NCBI RefSeq assembly: GCF_008035925.1
Contig: NZ_CP036264.1
Location: 1,275,409 to 1,339,408, forward strand
Length of the DNA: 64,000 nt
From: Stieleria maiorica
Lineage (GTDB): Bacteria; Planctomycetota; Planctomycetia; Pirellulales; Pirellulaceae
Direction of reading: 5' to 3'
A program made the position numbers and the translations under genes. The notes beneath the pieces are model-generated. The model ran no database searches. It was not told the origin of the DNA and saw only the letters and a program-made list of their open reading frames with translations. This document shows, piece by piece, positions 34,390-43,625 of the stretch (the first letter of the stretch is position 1; each line of letters opens with the position of its first letter).

Positions 34390-35307
34390 ATGGAAAAAAC
34401 CTTGCTCAGAGTGATTCTCTGCGTTTCATTTGTCGTCGGACTCATCGATTGCGCCACTCCACGCGGTTTTACCGAAGAGGTCGATCCTGAACAGCAGATC
34501 TGGGACGAAACGCGATCGCTGTTGCAGCGACGCGAGTATTCGTTGGCAATCAATCTGCTCGAGAACGGACTGGAGGATTCGGATTTTTTCCGGTTCACAA
34601 GTCGATTGCAGCAAGACCTTGACGCCGTCAAGCGACTTCAAATGCTGTTCGAGACCGTCGAGTATGCTGCCGGCAAGTTGCCGCGGTCGACGCCACTGAA
34701 GGTGTTGTCCAAGGAACTCCGATTCGATCGGCGTACGACCGAGGCATCGGGGACATCGTTGATCTTCACCAATGCAAGCGGTGGCGAGGTCACGTACCCA
34801 CTTCGTCGACTCGATTCGGCGACTTGGCTTCAGCTTGCCGAGCCGGAATTGGGCACCTGGCCGGACAAAGAGTTCGTCACCGGAGTCTTCTTGGCCTTTG
34901 ACCGCTATCCGGATTCACGGCTCGCACGTGCTCAATTGAATGCCGCGGCCGAGGCTGGAAAAGACGTGGCGGTGTGGATCCAGCGATTGGAAGATGCCGA
35001 GCGGGAGCGCAAGCAGAAAGGGCGTCCCGGAGGCACCGAGCCGTCCGCCGAGGAGTTGCTGCTTGGGAAATGGTCGGTGGTTGTGAAGGACGGCCCGCGT
35101 CTCGTTTGGGAGTTCCGACGCGGCGGTGATGGAATCGTGATGTTCAAGGGACGTCGCGGGCGGGCGACGTGGGAACGGGAGTCCAGTGGCGTGTTTCGCT
35201 TCTCCAATGCCCACGGGATTACCGCGGTGGTCCATGTGGCCGGAGATCGCATCTTTGGCCGATTCACCAATGGAACGCCGTTCCGCGGCGTACGACAGGC
35301 CGAGTGA
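34390..35307 (+). CDS. Secreted protein of unknown function, first gene of kinase/sigma module
   Basis: The 305-residue protein starts at the ATG at 34390 with a signal peptide (LLRVILCVSFVVGLIDCATP). The mature part has a helical region with QRREYSLAINLLENGLEDSD, reminiscent of a tetratricopeptide-like pair. A C-terminal small beta-domain includes LLGKWSVVVKDGPRLVWEFRR and VFRFSNAHGITAVVHVAGDR. The latter looks like a lipocalin-type 'GKW' domain found in planctomycete secreted proteins. It ends 26 bases before the kinase, suggesting one operon. Confidence 0.75.
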   Translation: MEKTLLRVILCVSFVVGLIDCATPRGFTEEVDPEQQIWDETRSLLQRREYSLAINLLENGLEDSDFFRFTSRLQQDLDAVKRLQMLFETVEYAAGKLPRSTPLKVLSKELRFDRRTTEASGTSLIFTNASGGEVTYPLRRLDSATWLQLAEPELGTWPDKEFVTGVFLAFDRYPDSRLARAQLNAAAEAGKDVAVWIQRLEDAERERKQKGRPGGTEPSAEELLLGKWSVVVKDGPRLVWEFRRGGDGIVMFKGRRGRATWERESSGVFRFSNAHGITAVVHVAGDRIFGRFTNGTPFRGVRQAE

Positions 35308-35333
35308 CAGTGAACGACCCCGGAAAAAGTTCG

Positions 35334-37703
35334 ATGAATCACGATGTCCCTGTCGTCCATGATGACCTTGAGGTCACGCATGAAACTTTGCGCGCGTTTG
35401 CAAAGGGAAAGTTAGACGAAGAAACCGAACGACAAGTCATGGCGGTGCTGGAGACACGTCCGGAACTCGCCGCGGAGGTGGCCGCGATCTCCGTCGACTC
35501 GGTGATCGAAAAGTTGCGTCGTCACAGCGAGGTGGTGACCAACGCCTCGCTGTCGAGCCAGTTGAGGGGGGGATCGCCCGGGGAAACCGAATTGTCGGCC
35601 GAGGAACCGAGCGACTCCGCCGAGCTTCCGAACGAATTGGCTGCACTGACGGAATTCAAAGTCTTGAAAGAGATCGGTCGAGGCGGGATGGGGGTCGTCT
35701 ATCTGGCCAAACACGAACTGACCGGCCGCAAAGAGGTGCTGAAGGTGCTTAACGAGCGGTTGATCGCCAATCGAGAGGCACGCAAGCGTTTCGATCAGGA
35801 AATCAAATGCATCGCGTCGATGAACCACGAATCGATCGTCCGCTGTCACACCGTCAAACAGATGCGCGACGCCCTGGTGCTGTGCATGGAATACGTCCCC
35901 GGAAAGAATCTTTATGAATTGATCGCCACCAATGGGCCGTTGCCGATTCAGTTCGCGTGTGGCGTTGCCGTGAAGGTCTGTCTGGGGCTGCAACATGCGA
36001 TGAACAACGGTTTGGTCCACCGAGACATCAAACCGTCGAATCTGATGATTTACAAAGCCGACGGAAGGATCAAAGCCAAGATCCTGGACTTTGGCTTGGC
36101 GCGCTTGACGGTCGGCCAGCGCGACAGCATCGGCAACTCTGACAGCGGATTGACCGATAACGGGACTCTGCTGGGCACGCTGGAATACATCGCCCCGGAG
36201 CAGTGTCGCGATGCGGCGTCGGCGGACATCCGCAGCGATATCTATTCTCTCGGTTGCACGCTCTATCACATGCTTGCCGGGCATCCGCCGTTCTCCGGTT
36301 CGATCGGTGAATTGGTGCTCGCTCACACTCACACCGCTCCTCCGGCCATCGACCATGTGCGACCGGAAGTCCCCGGCCAGCTTGCCGGTGTGGTCACGCG
36401 GATGCTCGCCAAGGACCCCGACCAGCGTTACCAAACCCCGGCCCAAGCCGCTGACGCGCTTCGGCCCTTCGCATTAAAAGGCGATTCGACGGATCGAGCT
36501 CATGATTCGAACCCGAACCGTCAAGAATCGATCGGCACGGCGGTTGATCATCACGACCGATCCGACACGTCGGTCGCGTGTAAACCTGCGGAACGGGTGC
36601 AACCAAAACCACAACCACGATCGCCTCGCCGGATGCTGCTCGTGGCCTCGGGCGTCGTCATCGTTGGGCTCGCAATCCTATTGATGCAACTGGTCATCAA
36701 GGGTCGGCATGGGACGATCGTGATCGATGACTTGCCATCGGACGCCCGCGTTCTGGTCGACGGAGACCGTGTGACGGTGTCTCGCGACGGGATGCGTGGT
36801 CGAGTCACCGTCGAACAAGGTGACCACGAGCTTAAGATCCTTGTCACCGGGAAAACGCTGCTTCAAGCCCGAGTGCACCTTCGGCCCGGTGGCGAAACGT
36901 CGTTGCGTGTCGAAAAACAGCATGCCCAGCGGCCCCAGCCAAATTCAAGCCCCTCGGGAGAACTCGTCGCAACTCGACTACCCGATCTTCGTCATACGCT
37001 TCCGCATTCGCCGTCTTTTACCAATTTGCTCTCTGGCGAAGACGCTCTGTTGGCGAATTTCGATACCGAAGGTGTCGGCTATCAGACGGACCGGCAAACC
37101 GGCACGATCCGAATCGTTGATGATGCCTCGGCATCGGCGATGCTGACCACCCGGCGACACGATTACCGAAACTTTCACCTTCGCATCGAAATGATGATCG
37201 AATCGTCGCACGATTCCTCACGTTGGAACCAGCACTTCGTGCTGCGGGCGATGAAATGGGGCAGCGACAAAACCGGCTGGCGGGTGATGATGGGAGGAAA
37301 CCGGCCCCACGCGGGCGTCTTGCACCAGGTCGCTCCCTTCGGGCTGATGGGCATCAAAGTGCGACCGTTTCCGGGGTATCCCGACGGAAACATCGGCGTG
37401 CCGCAGTTCGAGGACAATCGGCTTTCATTCTATCAATCCGCTCCCCAGTCGAGCCTGTCGCGGGACGAGTTTCATACGCTGGAATACATCGTCTATGGGA
37501 AAACGATCGAAGGCTTTCTTGACGGTCGGTTCGTGTTTTCCGCGATCGACAAATTGGATCGGGCCAACCGCGGGGCGATCGTGTTGGCCAAGCCGCCGGA
37601 GGCAGCTGATTCATTTCGCGAATTCTCGATTCTGGAATTGGGCGACGACACAATCGCCGAGGAATATGCCAAAGCCATGGCGTTGGCGTTAGCGGAGCAC
37701 TGA
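35334..37703 (+). CDS. Transmembrane Ser/Thr kinase with extracytoplasmic DUF1080-like domain
   Basis: The 789-residue protein has an N-terminal segment (1-105), then a canonical kinase domain of about 108-380: IGRGGMGVVYLAKH glycine loop, Lys137, HRDIKPSNLM with Asp231, DFG at 252-254, and APEQ. A single membrane segment lies at about 434-457. A PEGA-like beta stretch follows (IDDLPSDARVLVDGDRVTV). The last 220 residues resemble the DUF1080 / 3-keto-disaccharide hydrolase beta-sandwich (YRNFHLRIEMMIE, GFLDGRFVFSAID). The layout suggests a periplasmic carbohydrate-like sensor or effector coupled to a cytoplasmic kinase. The ATG at 35334 is preferred; a start a few codons upstream is possible. 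Confidence 0.9.
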   Translation: MNHDVPVVHDDLEVTHETLRAFAKGKLDEETERQVMAVLETRPELAAEVAAISVDSVIEKLRRHSEVVTNASLSSQLRGGSPGETELSAEEPSDSAELPNELAALTEFKVLKEIGRGGMGVVYLAKHELTGRKEVLKVLNERLIANREARKRFDQEIKCIASMNHESIVRCHTVKQMRDALVLCMEYVPGKNLYELIATNGPLPIQFACGVAVKVCLGLQHAMNNGLVHRDIKPSNLMIYKADGRIKAKILDFGLARLTVGQRDSIGNSDSGLTDNGTLLGTLEYIAPEQCRDAASADIRSDIYSLGCTLYHMLAGHPPFSGSIGELVLAHTHTAPPAIDHVRPEVPGQLAGVVTRMLAKDPDQRYQTPAQAADALRPFALKGDSTDRAHDSNPNRQESIGTAVDHHDRSDTSVACKPAERVQPKPQPRSPRRMLLVASGVVIVGLAILLMQLVIKGRHGTIVIDDLPSDARVLVDGDRVTVSRDGMRGRVTVEQGDHELKILVTGKTLLQARVHLRPGGETSLRVEKQHAQRPQPNSSPSGELVATRLPDLRHTLPHSPSFTNLLSGEDALLANFDTEGVGYQTDRQTGTIRIVDDASASAMLTTRRHDYRNFHLRIEMMIESSHDSSRWNQHFVLRAMKWGSDKTGWRVMMGGNRPHAGVLHQVAPFGLMGIKVRPFPGYPDGNIGVPQFEDNRLSFYQSAPQSSLSRDEFHTLEYIVYGKTIEGFLDGRFVFSAIDKLDRANRGAIVLAKPPEAADSFREFSILELGDDTIAEEYAKAMALALAEH

Positions 37704-37712
37704 AGCGAAACG

Positions 37713-38297
37713 ATGCAAGAAACCTCTCTCAGCCTGCTGAAACGAATCGCCGATGACGGACGTGACGAGGATTGGCAGCGGCTGATCGAGATCTATCGTC
37801 CGTTCATGTTCCAACGAATCTCGACCTATCCGTTGCTCGTCCACCAAGCCGAAGACATCGTGCAAGAGATCCTGGTGGTGCTGGTTCGTGAACTGCCGGG
37901 GTTTCAGCGACAGCGAATCGGTTCCTTCCGAAACTTTTTACGCAATATTGTTCTCAATCAATTGCGTTATGCGATGCGGCGACTGAAGAAGACACCGCTG
38001 GTCGCCGGGCAATTCGACAAATTGAGCGAACAGATCGAGCAGCTTTCCGATCCGAACAGTCAGATGACGGCCGAGTTCGACCGGCAGCATGACCGTTCCG
38101 TCTTTCGGCACGCGGCGAACATCGTCAAACGCGACGTCCAGCCGGGGACCTGGCAAGCGTTTCAAAAACACGCGATCGAGGGCCAAGACGCCGAGGAGGT
38201 GGCGCGGCAGCTGGACGTCTCGGTCAACGTCGTCCTGCTGGCCAAAAGCCGCTTGACCCGGCGGATTCGCGAAGAGATCAGCGGGCTGGTCGATTAG
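37713..38297 (+). CDS. ECF-type RNA polymerase sigma factor of kinase module
   Basis: The 194-residue protein has region 2 (HQAEDIVQEILVVLVREL, then FRNFLRNIVLNQLRYAMRR) and region 4 (GTWQAFQKHAIEGQDAEEVA, then RQLDVSVNVVLLAKSRLTRR). It belongs to the planctomycete-type ECF factors paired with kinases. It starts nine bases after the kinase stop, with GGAG upstream, so the kinase and sigma genes are one transcript. No anti-sigma protein is adjacent. Confidence 0.9.
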   Translation: MQETSLSLLKRIADDGRDEDWQRLIEIYRPFMFQRISTYPLLVHQAEDIVQEILVVLVRELPGFQRQRIGSFRNFLRNIVLNQLRYAMRRLKKTPLVAGQFDKLSEQIEQLSDPNSQMTAEFDRQHDRSVFRHAANIVKRDVQPGTWQAFQKHAIEGQDAEEVARQLDVSVNVVLLAKSRLTRRIREEISGLVD

Positions 38298-38301
38298 CAA
38301 C

Positions 38302-38457
38302 CGTTGGTGTTTGGCCGTTAGGCGACTGTCCAGCTTAGGGCGACGCTTTTTTCGCACGTACGATGGTCCTTCCGGGCCGTCGCCCGTGGGGCTTTAGCGC
38401 GACGACCTAGAAAGGACGTCGTACACCCATCCACCGGCCACCTCTTACCCAACCGGC
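38302..38457. repeat. Right arm of the inverted repeat pair
   Basis: It is an inverted copy of 34090-34242, starting CGTTGGTGTTTGGCCGTTAG and including GTACGATGGTCCTTCCGGGC and CTAGAAAGGACGTCGTACAC. Together the arms bracket the three-gene module at 34390-38297. Confidence 0.88.
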
Positions 38458-38528
38458 CCCCTAAGGGCAACTAGGACTTATCGGTCCCATACGTCCGAAT
38501 GGCCCTCTCGATCGCGGACCCATCCGAC

Positions 38529-39119
38529 CTAGCAGCGGTCCAATCCCAGCTTTTCGAGCAACAGATTCAGATAACTGGAGCGAACCGTATTCTCCAAACC
38601 CAGTCGGCCGGCCAACGCATCGATCCGCGCGCCGGCGGATCGGACCGCTTCGGGGGAATCGTCGTGGAGGATCAATTCGAGCTCCGCGAACAACCCGACT
38701 TGGTCCACCTGGTCGATCGTCAGTGTGAAATCGGCGTACGGTGAATCCGCCTTTGGCCACGTGTACGACTGGCGTTCTTTGCGCACCGTGGCGACGGGAT
38801 CGAACCCGAGCGCCGAAAGCAACCGCGTCATCTGGCTGCCGTCGGTGTCGCCGGGCGCCAAGCACCACTCGATCTCTTCGCGCGCCTTGAGCGCCGAATC
38901 ACCGACGTCCATCTTGGGGCCTTTGTAAGTCACCGAGGCCACCGAATCGATCAACCGAATTCGAAACGCCTCCTTCGTCGCAACGAAGTCTCGCGAGGGG
39001 TGGCGATAATAGGTGTCGGCATGTCGCTCCGGTTTGCCGCCGACCGCCGCCAGGTCATGGAGACATTTGACGAGCGCTGCTTTGTCCTGGAGTTGGTACT
39101 TCGTTTCGACTTCAAGCAT
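38529..39119 (-). CDS. CYTH-domain (class IV adenylate cyclase-like) protein
   Basis: The 196-residue protein starts with MLEVETKYQL, the ExExK signature of the CYTH tunnel fold. It continues with TYYRHPSRDF, AFRIRLID, TYKGPK, EEIEW, VRKERQSYTW and LTIDQVDQVGLFAELEL. CyaB-type proteins of this class bind triphosphates such as ATP, thiamine triphosphate or polyphosphate. The actual substrate cannot be told from sequence. It follows the HEAT-like gene by ten bases on the same strand. Confidence 0.9.
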   Translation of the reverse strand: MLEVETKYQLQDKAALVKCLHDLAAVGGKPERHADTYYRHPSRDFVATKEAFRIRLIDSVASVTYKGPKMDVGDSALKAREEIEWCLAPGDTDGSQMTRLLSALGFDPVATVRKERQSYTWPKADSPYADFTLTIDQVDQVGLFAELELILHDDSPEAVRSAGARIDALAGRLGLENTVRSSYLNLLLEKLGLDRC

Positions 39120-39129
39120 GATGGTCTGG

Positions 39130-40239
39130 TTACCGTTCCAGGTGACTGTTGATCAATTGGCGGATCTTCGGGTCGGTTTCACGCTGAAAATGTCCACGGA
39201 GCGCTGCGAGAGACGCCGCGTCGCCACGCTTGCCGAGCTCGGTGACGGCGCCTTTGCGGACGAACGGACTGGGGCTGCCGAGCTGTGTGATCCAATAGGA
39301 TGTCGATTCGGTGTCGTTGGTCAAGCGTTGCTTCGATTGGTCGACCAAGGTGGCGGCCGGTTTGAATCGCGGTTTCAACAACCTCGCCTCGGGAATCGCG
39401 GTTGCATTGCTTTCGGCGGCTTGTTGCAACATCACTTCCGAGCGATCCATCGGATCGAGCGTCGCGACCGTGCGTCGATACAGCGTCGGTGTTGTCGAGG
39501 TCGGCGGCCAGTCGGTCCAGCCCGCCGCCGCATTGTCCGCCAGATCGATCGGCAGCGGCTGGTCGGCAGCGGCGATTGAATCCCGCGATGATCCCGCAGC
39601 GGTTGTCTCCCCGGCCGACATGTCGGTTGCCGATTTTTCCTGCGCCAACGCGTCTTGGGCCGAAGGATTTAATGGCGGGGCAATTTCGATGGCGATCACC
39701 TGCATCAACCGGCGATACGTGGCATCGTTTTCCGCACACCCCGAATCGATCAGGTCGCGGGCCGCAAGACGCGCCAGATCTTGCACGTGGATCCAGCGGG
39801 GATCGCGAAAGTCGGTGAGCTTGCCGGAGACCGCTGCCAGTTGGTCGGCAAAGATGAATCGCCGCTGGGCGAGTTGGTCGGCGGGCAGCGTCACCCATTG
39901 CCGACTCAAGTCCTGCAACAGTTCGGCCGACCGCGCCGACACCTCGGGCTTTTCATCGACCACGGCCGCCACGATCCCGGGAATGCCGTCGACACCGGAG
40001 GCTTGCAACCGCTGCAATTGGTCCAGTTTTTCGGCCGTCGAAAGCTGCGAAAACCCGCTGATGATTTCGGCCAAGCGGGCGCGCTGCAGATAAACCTGGC
40101 CGGCCGTCACAATGCCGAACAATACGAACGCCCCGATCAGGTACTTGGCCGTCGATGCGAAGTGTCGTCGGGTTTGGTTGCGAGATTCCGCGAACGCCGA
40201 AAATGGATTGGGGGTCCGTTCCAGTTCATCGTCATCCAT
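39130..40239 (-). CDS. Membrane-anchored protein with C-terminal HEAT-like repeat
   Basis: The 369-residue protein starts at the ATG at 40239 (MDDDELERTPNPFSAF). A membrane anchor lies near residues 27-46 (YLIGAFVLFGIVTAGQVYL). A long hydrophilic, helical region follows, ending in SPFVRKGAVTELGKRGDAAS then LAALRGHFQRETDPKIRQLI, typical of a HEAT-like repeat pair. No catalytic motif. Probably co-transcribed with the downstream CYTH gene. Confidence 0.78.
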   Translation of the reverse strand: MDDDELERTPNPFSAFAESRNQTRRHFASTAKYLIGAFVLFGIVTAGQVYLQRARLAEIISGFSQLSTAEKLDQLQRLQASGVDGIPGIVAAVVDEKPEVSARSAELLQDLSRQWVTLPADQLAQRRFIFADQLAAVSGKLTDFRDPRWIHVQDLARLAARDLIDSGCAENDATYRRLMQVIAIEIAPPLNPSAQDALAQEKSATDMSAGETTAAGSSRDSIAAADQPLPIDLADNAAAGWTDWPPTSTTPTLYRRTVATLDPMDRSEVMLQQAAESNATAIPEARLLKPRFKPAATLVDQSKQRLTNDTESTSYWITQLGSPSPFVRKGAVTELGKRGDAASLAALRGHFQRETDPKIRQLINSHLER

Positions 40240-40370
40240 GATCGTGCGCCTGAAAAAGGGGATGGATCGGGAGGCGGCGATCATCCCCGACAAGCTCCTT
40301 TGGCCGCAAGATCAGCTCGGAGTCTGGTCAGAGGGCAAAGCGTAGGGCCGGCTGGAAAGGCGGGGGTGGG

Positions 40371-40433
40371 TGGTCAAAAAATTTGTTGGTCAAAAAATGG
40401 GTTGGTCAAAAGATGGGGTGGTCAAAAGATGGG
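40371..40433 (+). repeat. Four imperfect GGTCAAAARATGGG tandem units
   Basis: GGTCAAAAAATTTGTT, GGTCAAAAAATGGGTT, GGTCAAAAGATGGGGT and GGTCAAAAGATGGGGG follow one another. They belong to the same purine-rich family as 20487 and 14280. Confidence 0.9.
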
Positions 40434-40487
40434 GGCAAACGATGGGGGGCGGTATCGGCGGCGTTGTCGGATACGGCGGTGGAAAAC

Positions 40488-40580
40488 TGGTAAGAAGATT
40501 TTGGGGGTAAGAAGATGATGAACTGCATCAGGCATTTGATGGAGTCTGTTTTCTTACCTCCAAATCTTCCTACCTCTCCT
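40488..40580. repeat. GGTAAGAAGAT inverted repeat
   Basis: GGTAAGAAGATTTTGGGGGT, AAGAAGATG is followed by the inverted TTTTCTTACCTCCAAATCTT, CCTACC. The element sits in a gap of about 400 bases (40240-40652) that contains no gene. Confidence 0.85.
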
Positions 40581-40652
40581 CCTAGCCGCGCCCTCTTCCA
40601 CGGGAGGTTGTGCTTGGCCCGGTGTATCGCTGAAACAGTGAAAACGGGGCTG

Positions 40653-42110
40653 TTAGGGCGTTTGGAGTTCGGCGACACGTTGGCGGTAGGCGTCGTGGTC
40701 GGCTTTCCACTGGCGGTGGATTTGGTCGCTGACGTCGACACCGGCGATCACGTCGCCGGCGATTGCAGCGAGTGAGATGATGTCGGCTGCGGAGAACGGA
40801 TCACCGATCCAAACCACTTTGCCGCTCGAATCGACCAACATCGCGCGCCCGGCCTCCAGCTCCAAGCCCCGAGTGTCGCGATTCCCCCGCTGGTCCAGCA
40901 GGACCCAAAACCCATTGGCCAGCCCCGCGTCGGTGAACAACCTGGCCGTCGAATCGTCGACCAAAGCCACCGGTCGGACGCTCTCGCGAATCGACTCGGG
41001 CGATTGACGTATCCAGGCCGACAGGATTTCTGCGGCGTGAACGTTCCTGACCTGAGCATCGCCGACCGAGGGATCCACGCCGGCGTACCACAGTGTCAGC
41101 GGTCGATCGATGCCTCGCTGGTTAACCGTGATCCGTCCGGTCCGGTCGGTGGCCTGGAGCGTTGGGAGTGTACGGCCCAATCGGCGGTCCGGAGGCGGGG
41201 GCGGCAGCGGCACCATCGCCCGCAGGTATTTTGGCTGCGGCGGCAGTTCCGCGTCAGGCATATCGGTGATCTGGTAGGGGGAGGCCGGGGACTGGAACGT
41301 GGCGTCGGCCAAAACGAGTTCCAGGGCATGGACCTTCCAGCCTTCGAGTTCGATTTGTTTGCCCGCCATCGACACCGGCAGTTCGACGCCGTGGATCAGC
41401 GACCGCGTCGGGTCGATCCAAAATCGATAGACATCCTCGCCGGCAGTCGCTTGGACGATCACGCACTGGACGTTTTCGCGTCTCGCCAGCCCGTCGTAGC
41501 GAATCGATCGCTCTTCAGGCGTATCGGACGATGGTGGCGCGTCGGACTCGGTGCCGAACAGTTTGCCCATCGGGTTCGGGTCGAGCAACCATTCCAACTG
41601 GGGCGGTGGACCGCCGAGTCCGGAGACCATCCTGGAGGTCAAAATCGGGTCGCGGAGCAGGGTTTCCAGCCCGGGGCGGGACGCCGACCGCCCGCCGGCG
41701 GCCGGTGGTCCGAGGACGACTTGCGAGTCGTGAAAATCGGTCTGCGGGTCGGCGATCCAGCCGATCATGCGGTCCGAGTCAGACCAGATCCGGGCGTCGT
41801 AGGCGGCGATCCAGATCGTCGGCCCGTCCATCACGACGTGCATGGGAGCGGTGCGGCGGACCCGTTTGCCGTTTTTTTCGATGTCAAGTCTCACCTGGCC
41901 GCGATCGCGATAGGCCCGAGTGTTCTGGTATCGTGTCAGGACTTGCCGGAGGTACTCCGCGGCTGGAGTTTCGGGAAGCGAAATGGTGTAGGTGTCTTGA
42001 GATGACGCTGCGGCGGGGCGGTCGGCGGAATCGGTGCCGCCGCAGCCCGGAAAGGCTATCAAAGCCGCAATCGCGAGCAGCCGGGGCAGTGATCGCTCGG
42101 GGTGGTTCAT
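40653..42110 (-). CDS. Lipoprotein with thioredoxin-like C-terminal domain
   Basis: The 485-residue protein starts at the ATG at 42110. Its signal ends in a lipobox (IAALIAFPGCGG), so it is probably anchored and periplasmic. The N-terminal half contains EYLRQVLTRYQNTRAYRDRG and DGPTIWIAAYDARIW, a LolA/DUF2092-like pattern. The C-terminal half (VNQRGIDRPLTLWYAGVDPS ... MLVDSSGKVVWIGDP) looks like a thioredoxin-fold protein without a CxxC motif, as in planctomycete redoxin-like proteins. Function unknown. It is divergent from the LarA-like gene. Confidence 0.75.
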   Translation of the reverse strand: MNHPERSLPRLLAIAALIAFPGCGGTDSADRPAAASSQDTYTISLPETPAAEYLRQVLTRYQNTRAYRDRGQVRLDIEKNGKRVRRTAPMHVVMDGPTIWIAAYDARIWSDSDRMIGWIADPQTDFHDSQVVLGPPAAGGRSASRPGLETLLRDPILTSRMVSGLGGPPPQLEWLLDPNPMGKLFGTESDAPPSSDTPEERSIRYDGLARRENVQCVIVQATAGEDVYRFWIDPTRSLIHGVELPVSMAGKQIELEGWKVHALELVLADATFQSPASPYQITDMPDAELPPQPKYLRAMVPLPPPPPDRRLGRTLPTLQATDRTGRITVNQRGIDRPLTLWYAGVDPSVGDAQVRNVHAAEILSAWIRQSPESIRESVRPVALVDDSTARLFTDAGLANGFWVLLDQRGNRDTRGLELEAGRAMLVDSSGKVVWIGDPFSAADIISLAAIAGDVIAGVDVSDQIHRQWKADHDAYRQRVAELQTP

Positions 42111-42303
42111 GGGCGGATGGGATGCCAGTTGGAGATCGGCGACAGTGGTGCTCGGCGACGTTCGCCGATCACCCGCGAGGGACATCCCATACAGGATTGT
42201 GCGGCGAAATGCGAGGCGGTTGCGTGATTTGCCCGAAAGCGTGATAACCGCGCTATTGTTTCGTTACTCACTGGTCCATTCCCCGGAACGAGCGAACCGT
42301 CGC

Positions 42304-43596
42304 ATGCCCGACGACCACCCCAGCCCCTCGGATCATTCCACCGCCAAGTCGACCGGCAGCAAGATTAGCCCGAGCGATTCGGCGTCCGGTCGGCAACAAA
42401 GCGGTGTCCGCTTCTCGATCAAGAACACCGGCCTGACATCTGTTCAGATCTGGGAATATGACGCGGCGACCAACCGGTCCAGCCGAGACGTCGTCGCCGA
42501 CACGCTGCGTGCCCTCTCGGCGCCGGATGATTTCCCGCCGATCGAAGCCGCCATCGTGGCCGGAGACCATGTCGCGTTGGCCGTCGATCCCAACGTGCCC
42601 GACGTCGACGCAGTGATTGAAGGGGCGCTTCGAATGCTTCGCAGCACACCGGCCGAAAGAATCGAAGTTGTGGTTTGGGACGAAGCGACCGAACAGACCC
42701 TCCAGCGCATTCGGGCGGCCGCGGGCGAGCACACGGTGGTCTCGCATCAATGCGACGTCCGTGAATCGTTGTGCTATTTGGCGGCCGATGTCGATGCCGA
42801 ACCGATTTATTTGAACCGGGCCCTGGTCGATGCCGATTTCGTCTTGCCGATCGTCGCGGTCCGGCCCAACAACGTCAGTCAGCGGCGCGATTTGACCGGG
42901 GTGTTCCCGGCACTCAGCGATTCGGCCACGCGGACGCGTTTTGCCGACAAGGTTTCTTCCGGGGTCGCTTCCTCACCGGCGATGAAGTCGGGAAACACGA
43001 TCGCCGAAGAGGTGCCTTGGTTGTTGGGCGTGCAGTTGATCCTAAGCGTCACGGCCAACTCGGACGGCGCCGCCGGAGAGATCCATGCCGGCACGATCGA
43101 TGCGATCGCCAAGCGAATCACGCCGACGCTGCGTCGTCCCGACCCGGTCCCGCCGCCGGCTGAGTTGGTCGTGGCGGCGCTGGACGGTGATGCCCAGCAG
43201 CAGACGTGGGAAAACGTCGCCCGGGCCGCGGACGCCGCCTTGGCCTACGCCTTGCCCGACGCGACGATCGTGATCTGGTCATCATTGGATCAGCCGCCCG
43301 AGGGAGCATTGTTGTCGATCGATAGTGACTCGGACGATGAAGGGCACGAGGCATCGGCGGAATTCGGCGACGCGTCGGAGACGTTGCCACCGCGGGATCG
43401 CTTTTCCGATCTCGCTCGCACGCTGAAACGGGTGAGCGAAAAACACCGATTGATGCTGCACAGCAATCTGCCTCGCGAAGTCATCGAACCGCTGGGGATC
43501 GGCGTGATCGAATCGCCACACGAACTGGCCAATCTGAGCCGGCATTTTCAAAGCTGTGGCGTGCTGCGTGCGGCCAGCTATGCCGGCGGAAATTAA
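42304..43596 (+). CDS. LarA-like (nickel-pincer lactate racemase family) protein
   Basis: The 430-residue protein has an N-terminal part matching the LarA/DUF2088 pattern: AIVAGDHVALAVDPNVPDVD then VIEGALRMLR, and later EPIYLNRALVDADFVLPIVA. The family holds nickel-pincer racemases and many uncharacterised homologues. I could not place the complete set of histidine and lysine active residues, so the reaction is open. The ATG at 42304 is chosen; the longer frame overlaps the divergent lipoprotein start. Confidence 0.75.
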   Translation: MPDDHPSPSDHSTAKSTGSKISPSDSASGRQQSGVRFSIKNTGLTSVQIWEYDAATNRSSRDVVADTLRALSAPDDFPPIEAAIVAGDHVALAVDPNVPDVDAVIEGALRMLRSTPAERIEVVVWDEATEQTLQRIRAAAGEHTVVSHQCDVRESLCYLAADVDAEPIYLNRALVDADFVLPIVAVRPNNVSQRRDLTGVFPALSDSATRTRFADKVSSGVASSPAMKSGNTIAEEVPWLLGVQLILSVTANSDGAAGEIHAGTIDAIAKRITPTLRRPDPVPPPAELVVAALDGDAQQQTWENVARAADAALAYALPDATIVIWSSLDQPPEGALLSIDSDSDDEGHEASAEFGDASETLPPRDRFSDLARTLKRVSEKHRLMLHSNLPREVIEPLGIGVIESPHELANLSRHFQSCGVLRAASYAGGN

Positions 43597-43625
43597 ACAT
43601 CCGAATCCAGCGACAGGTTTTTTTG

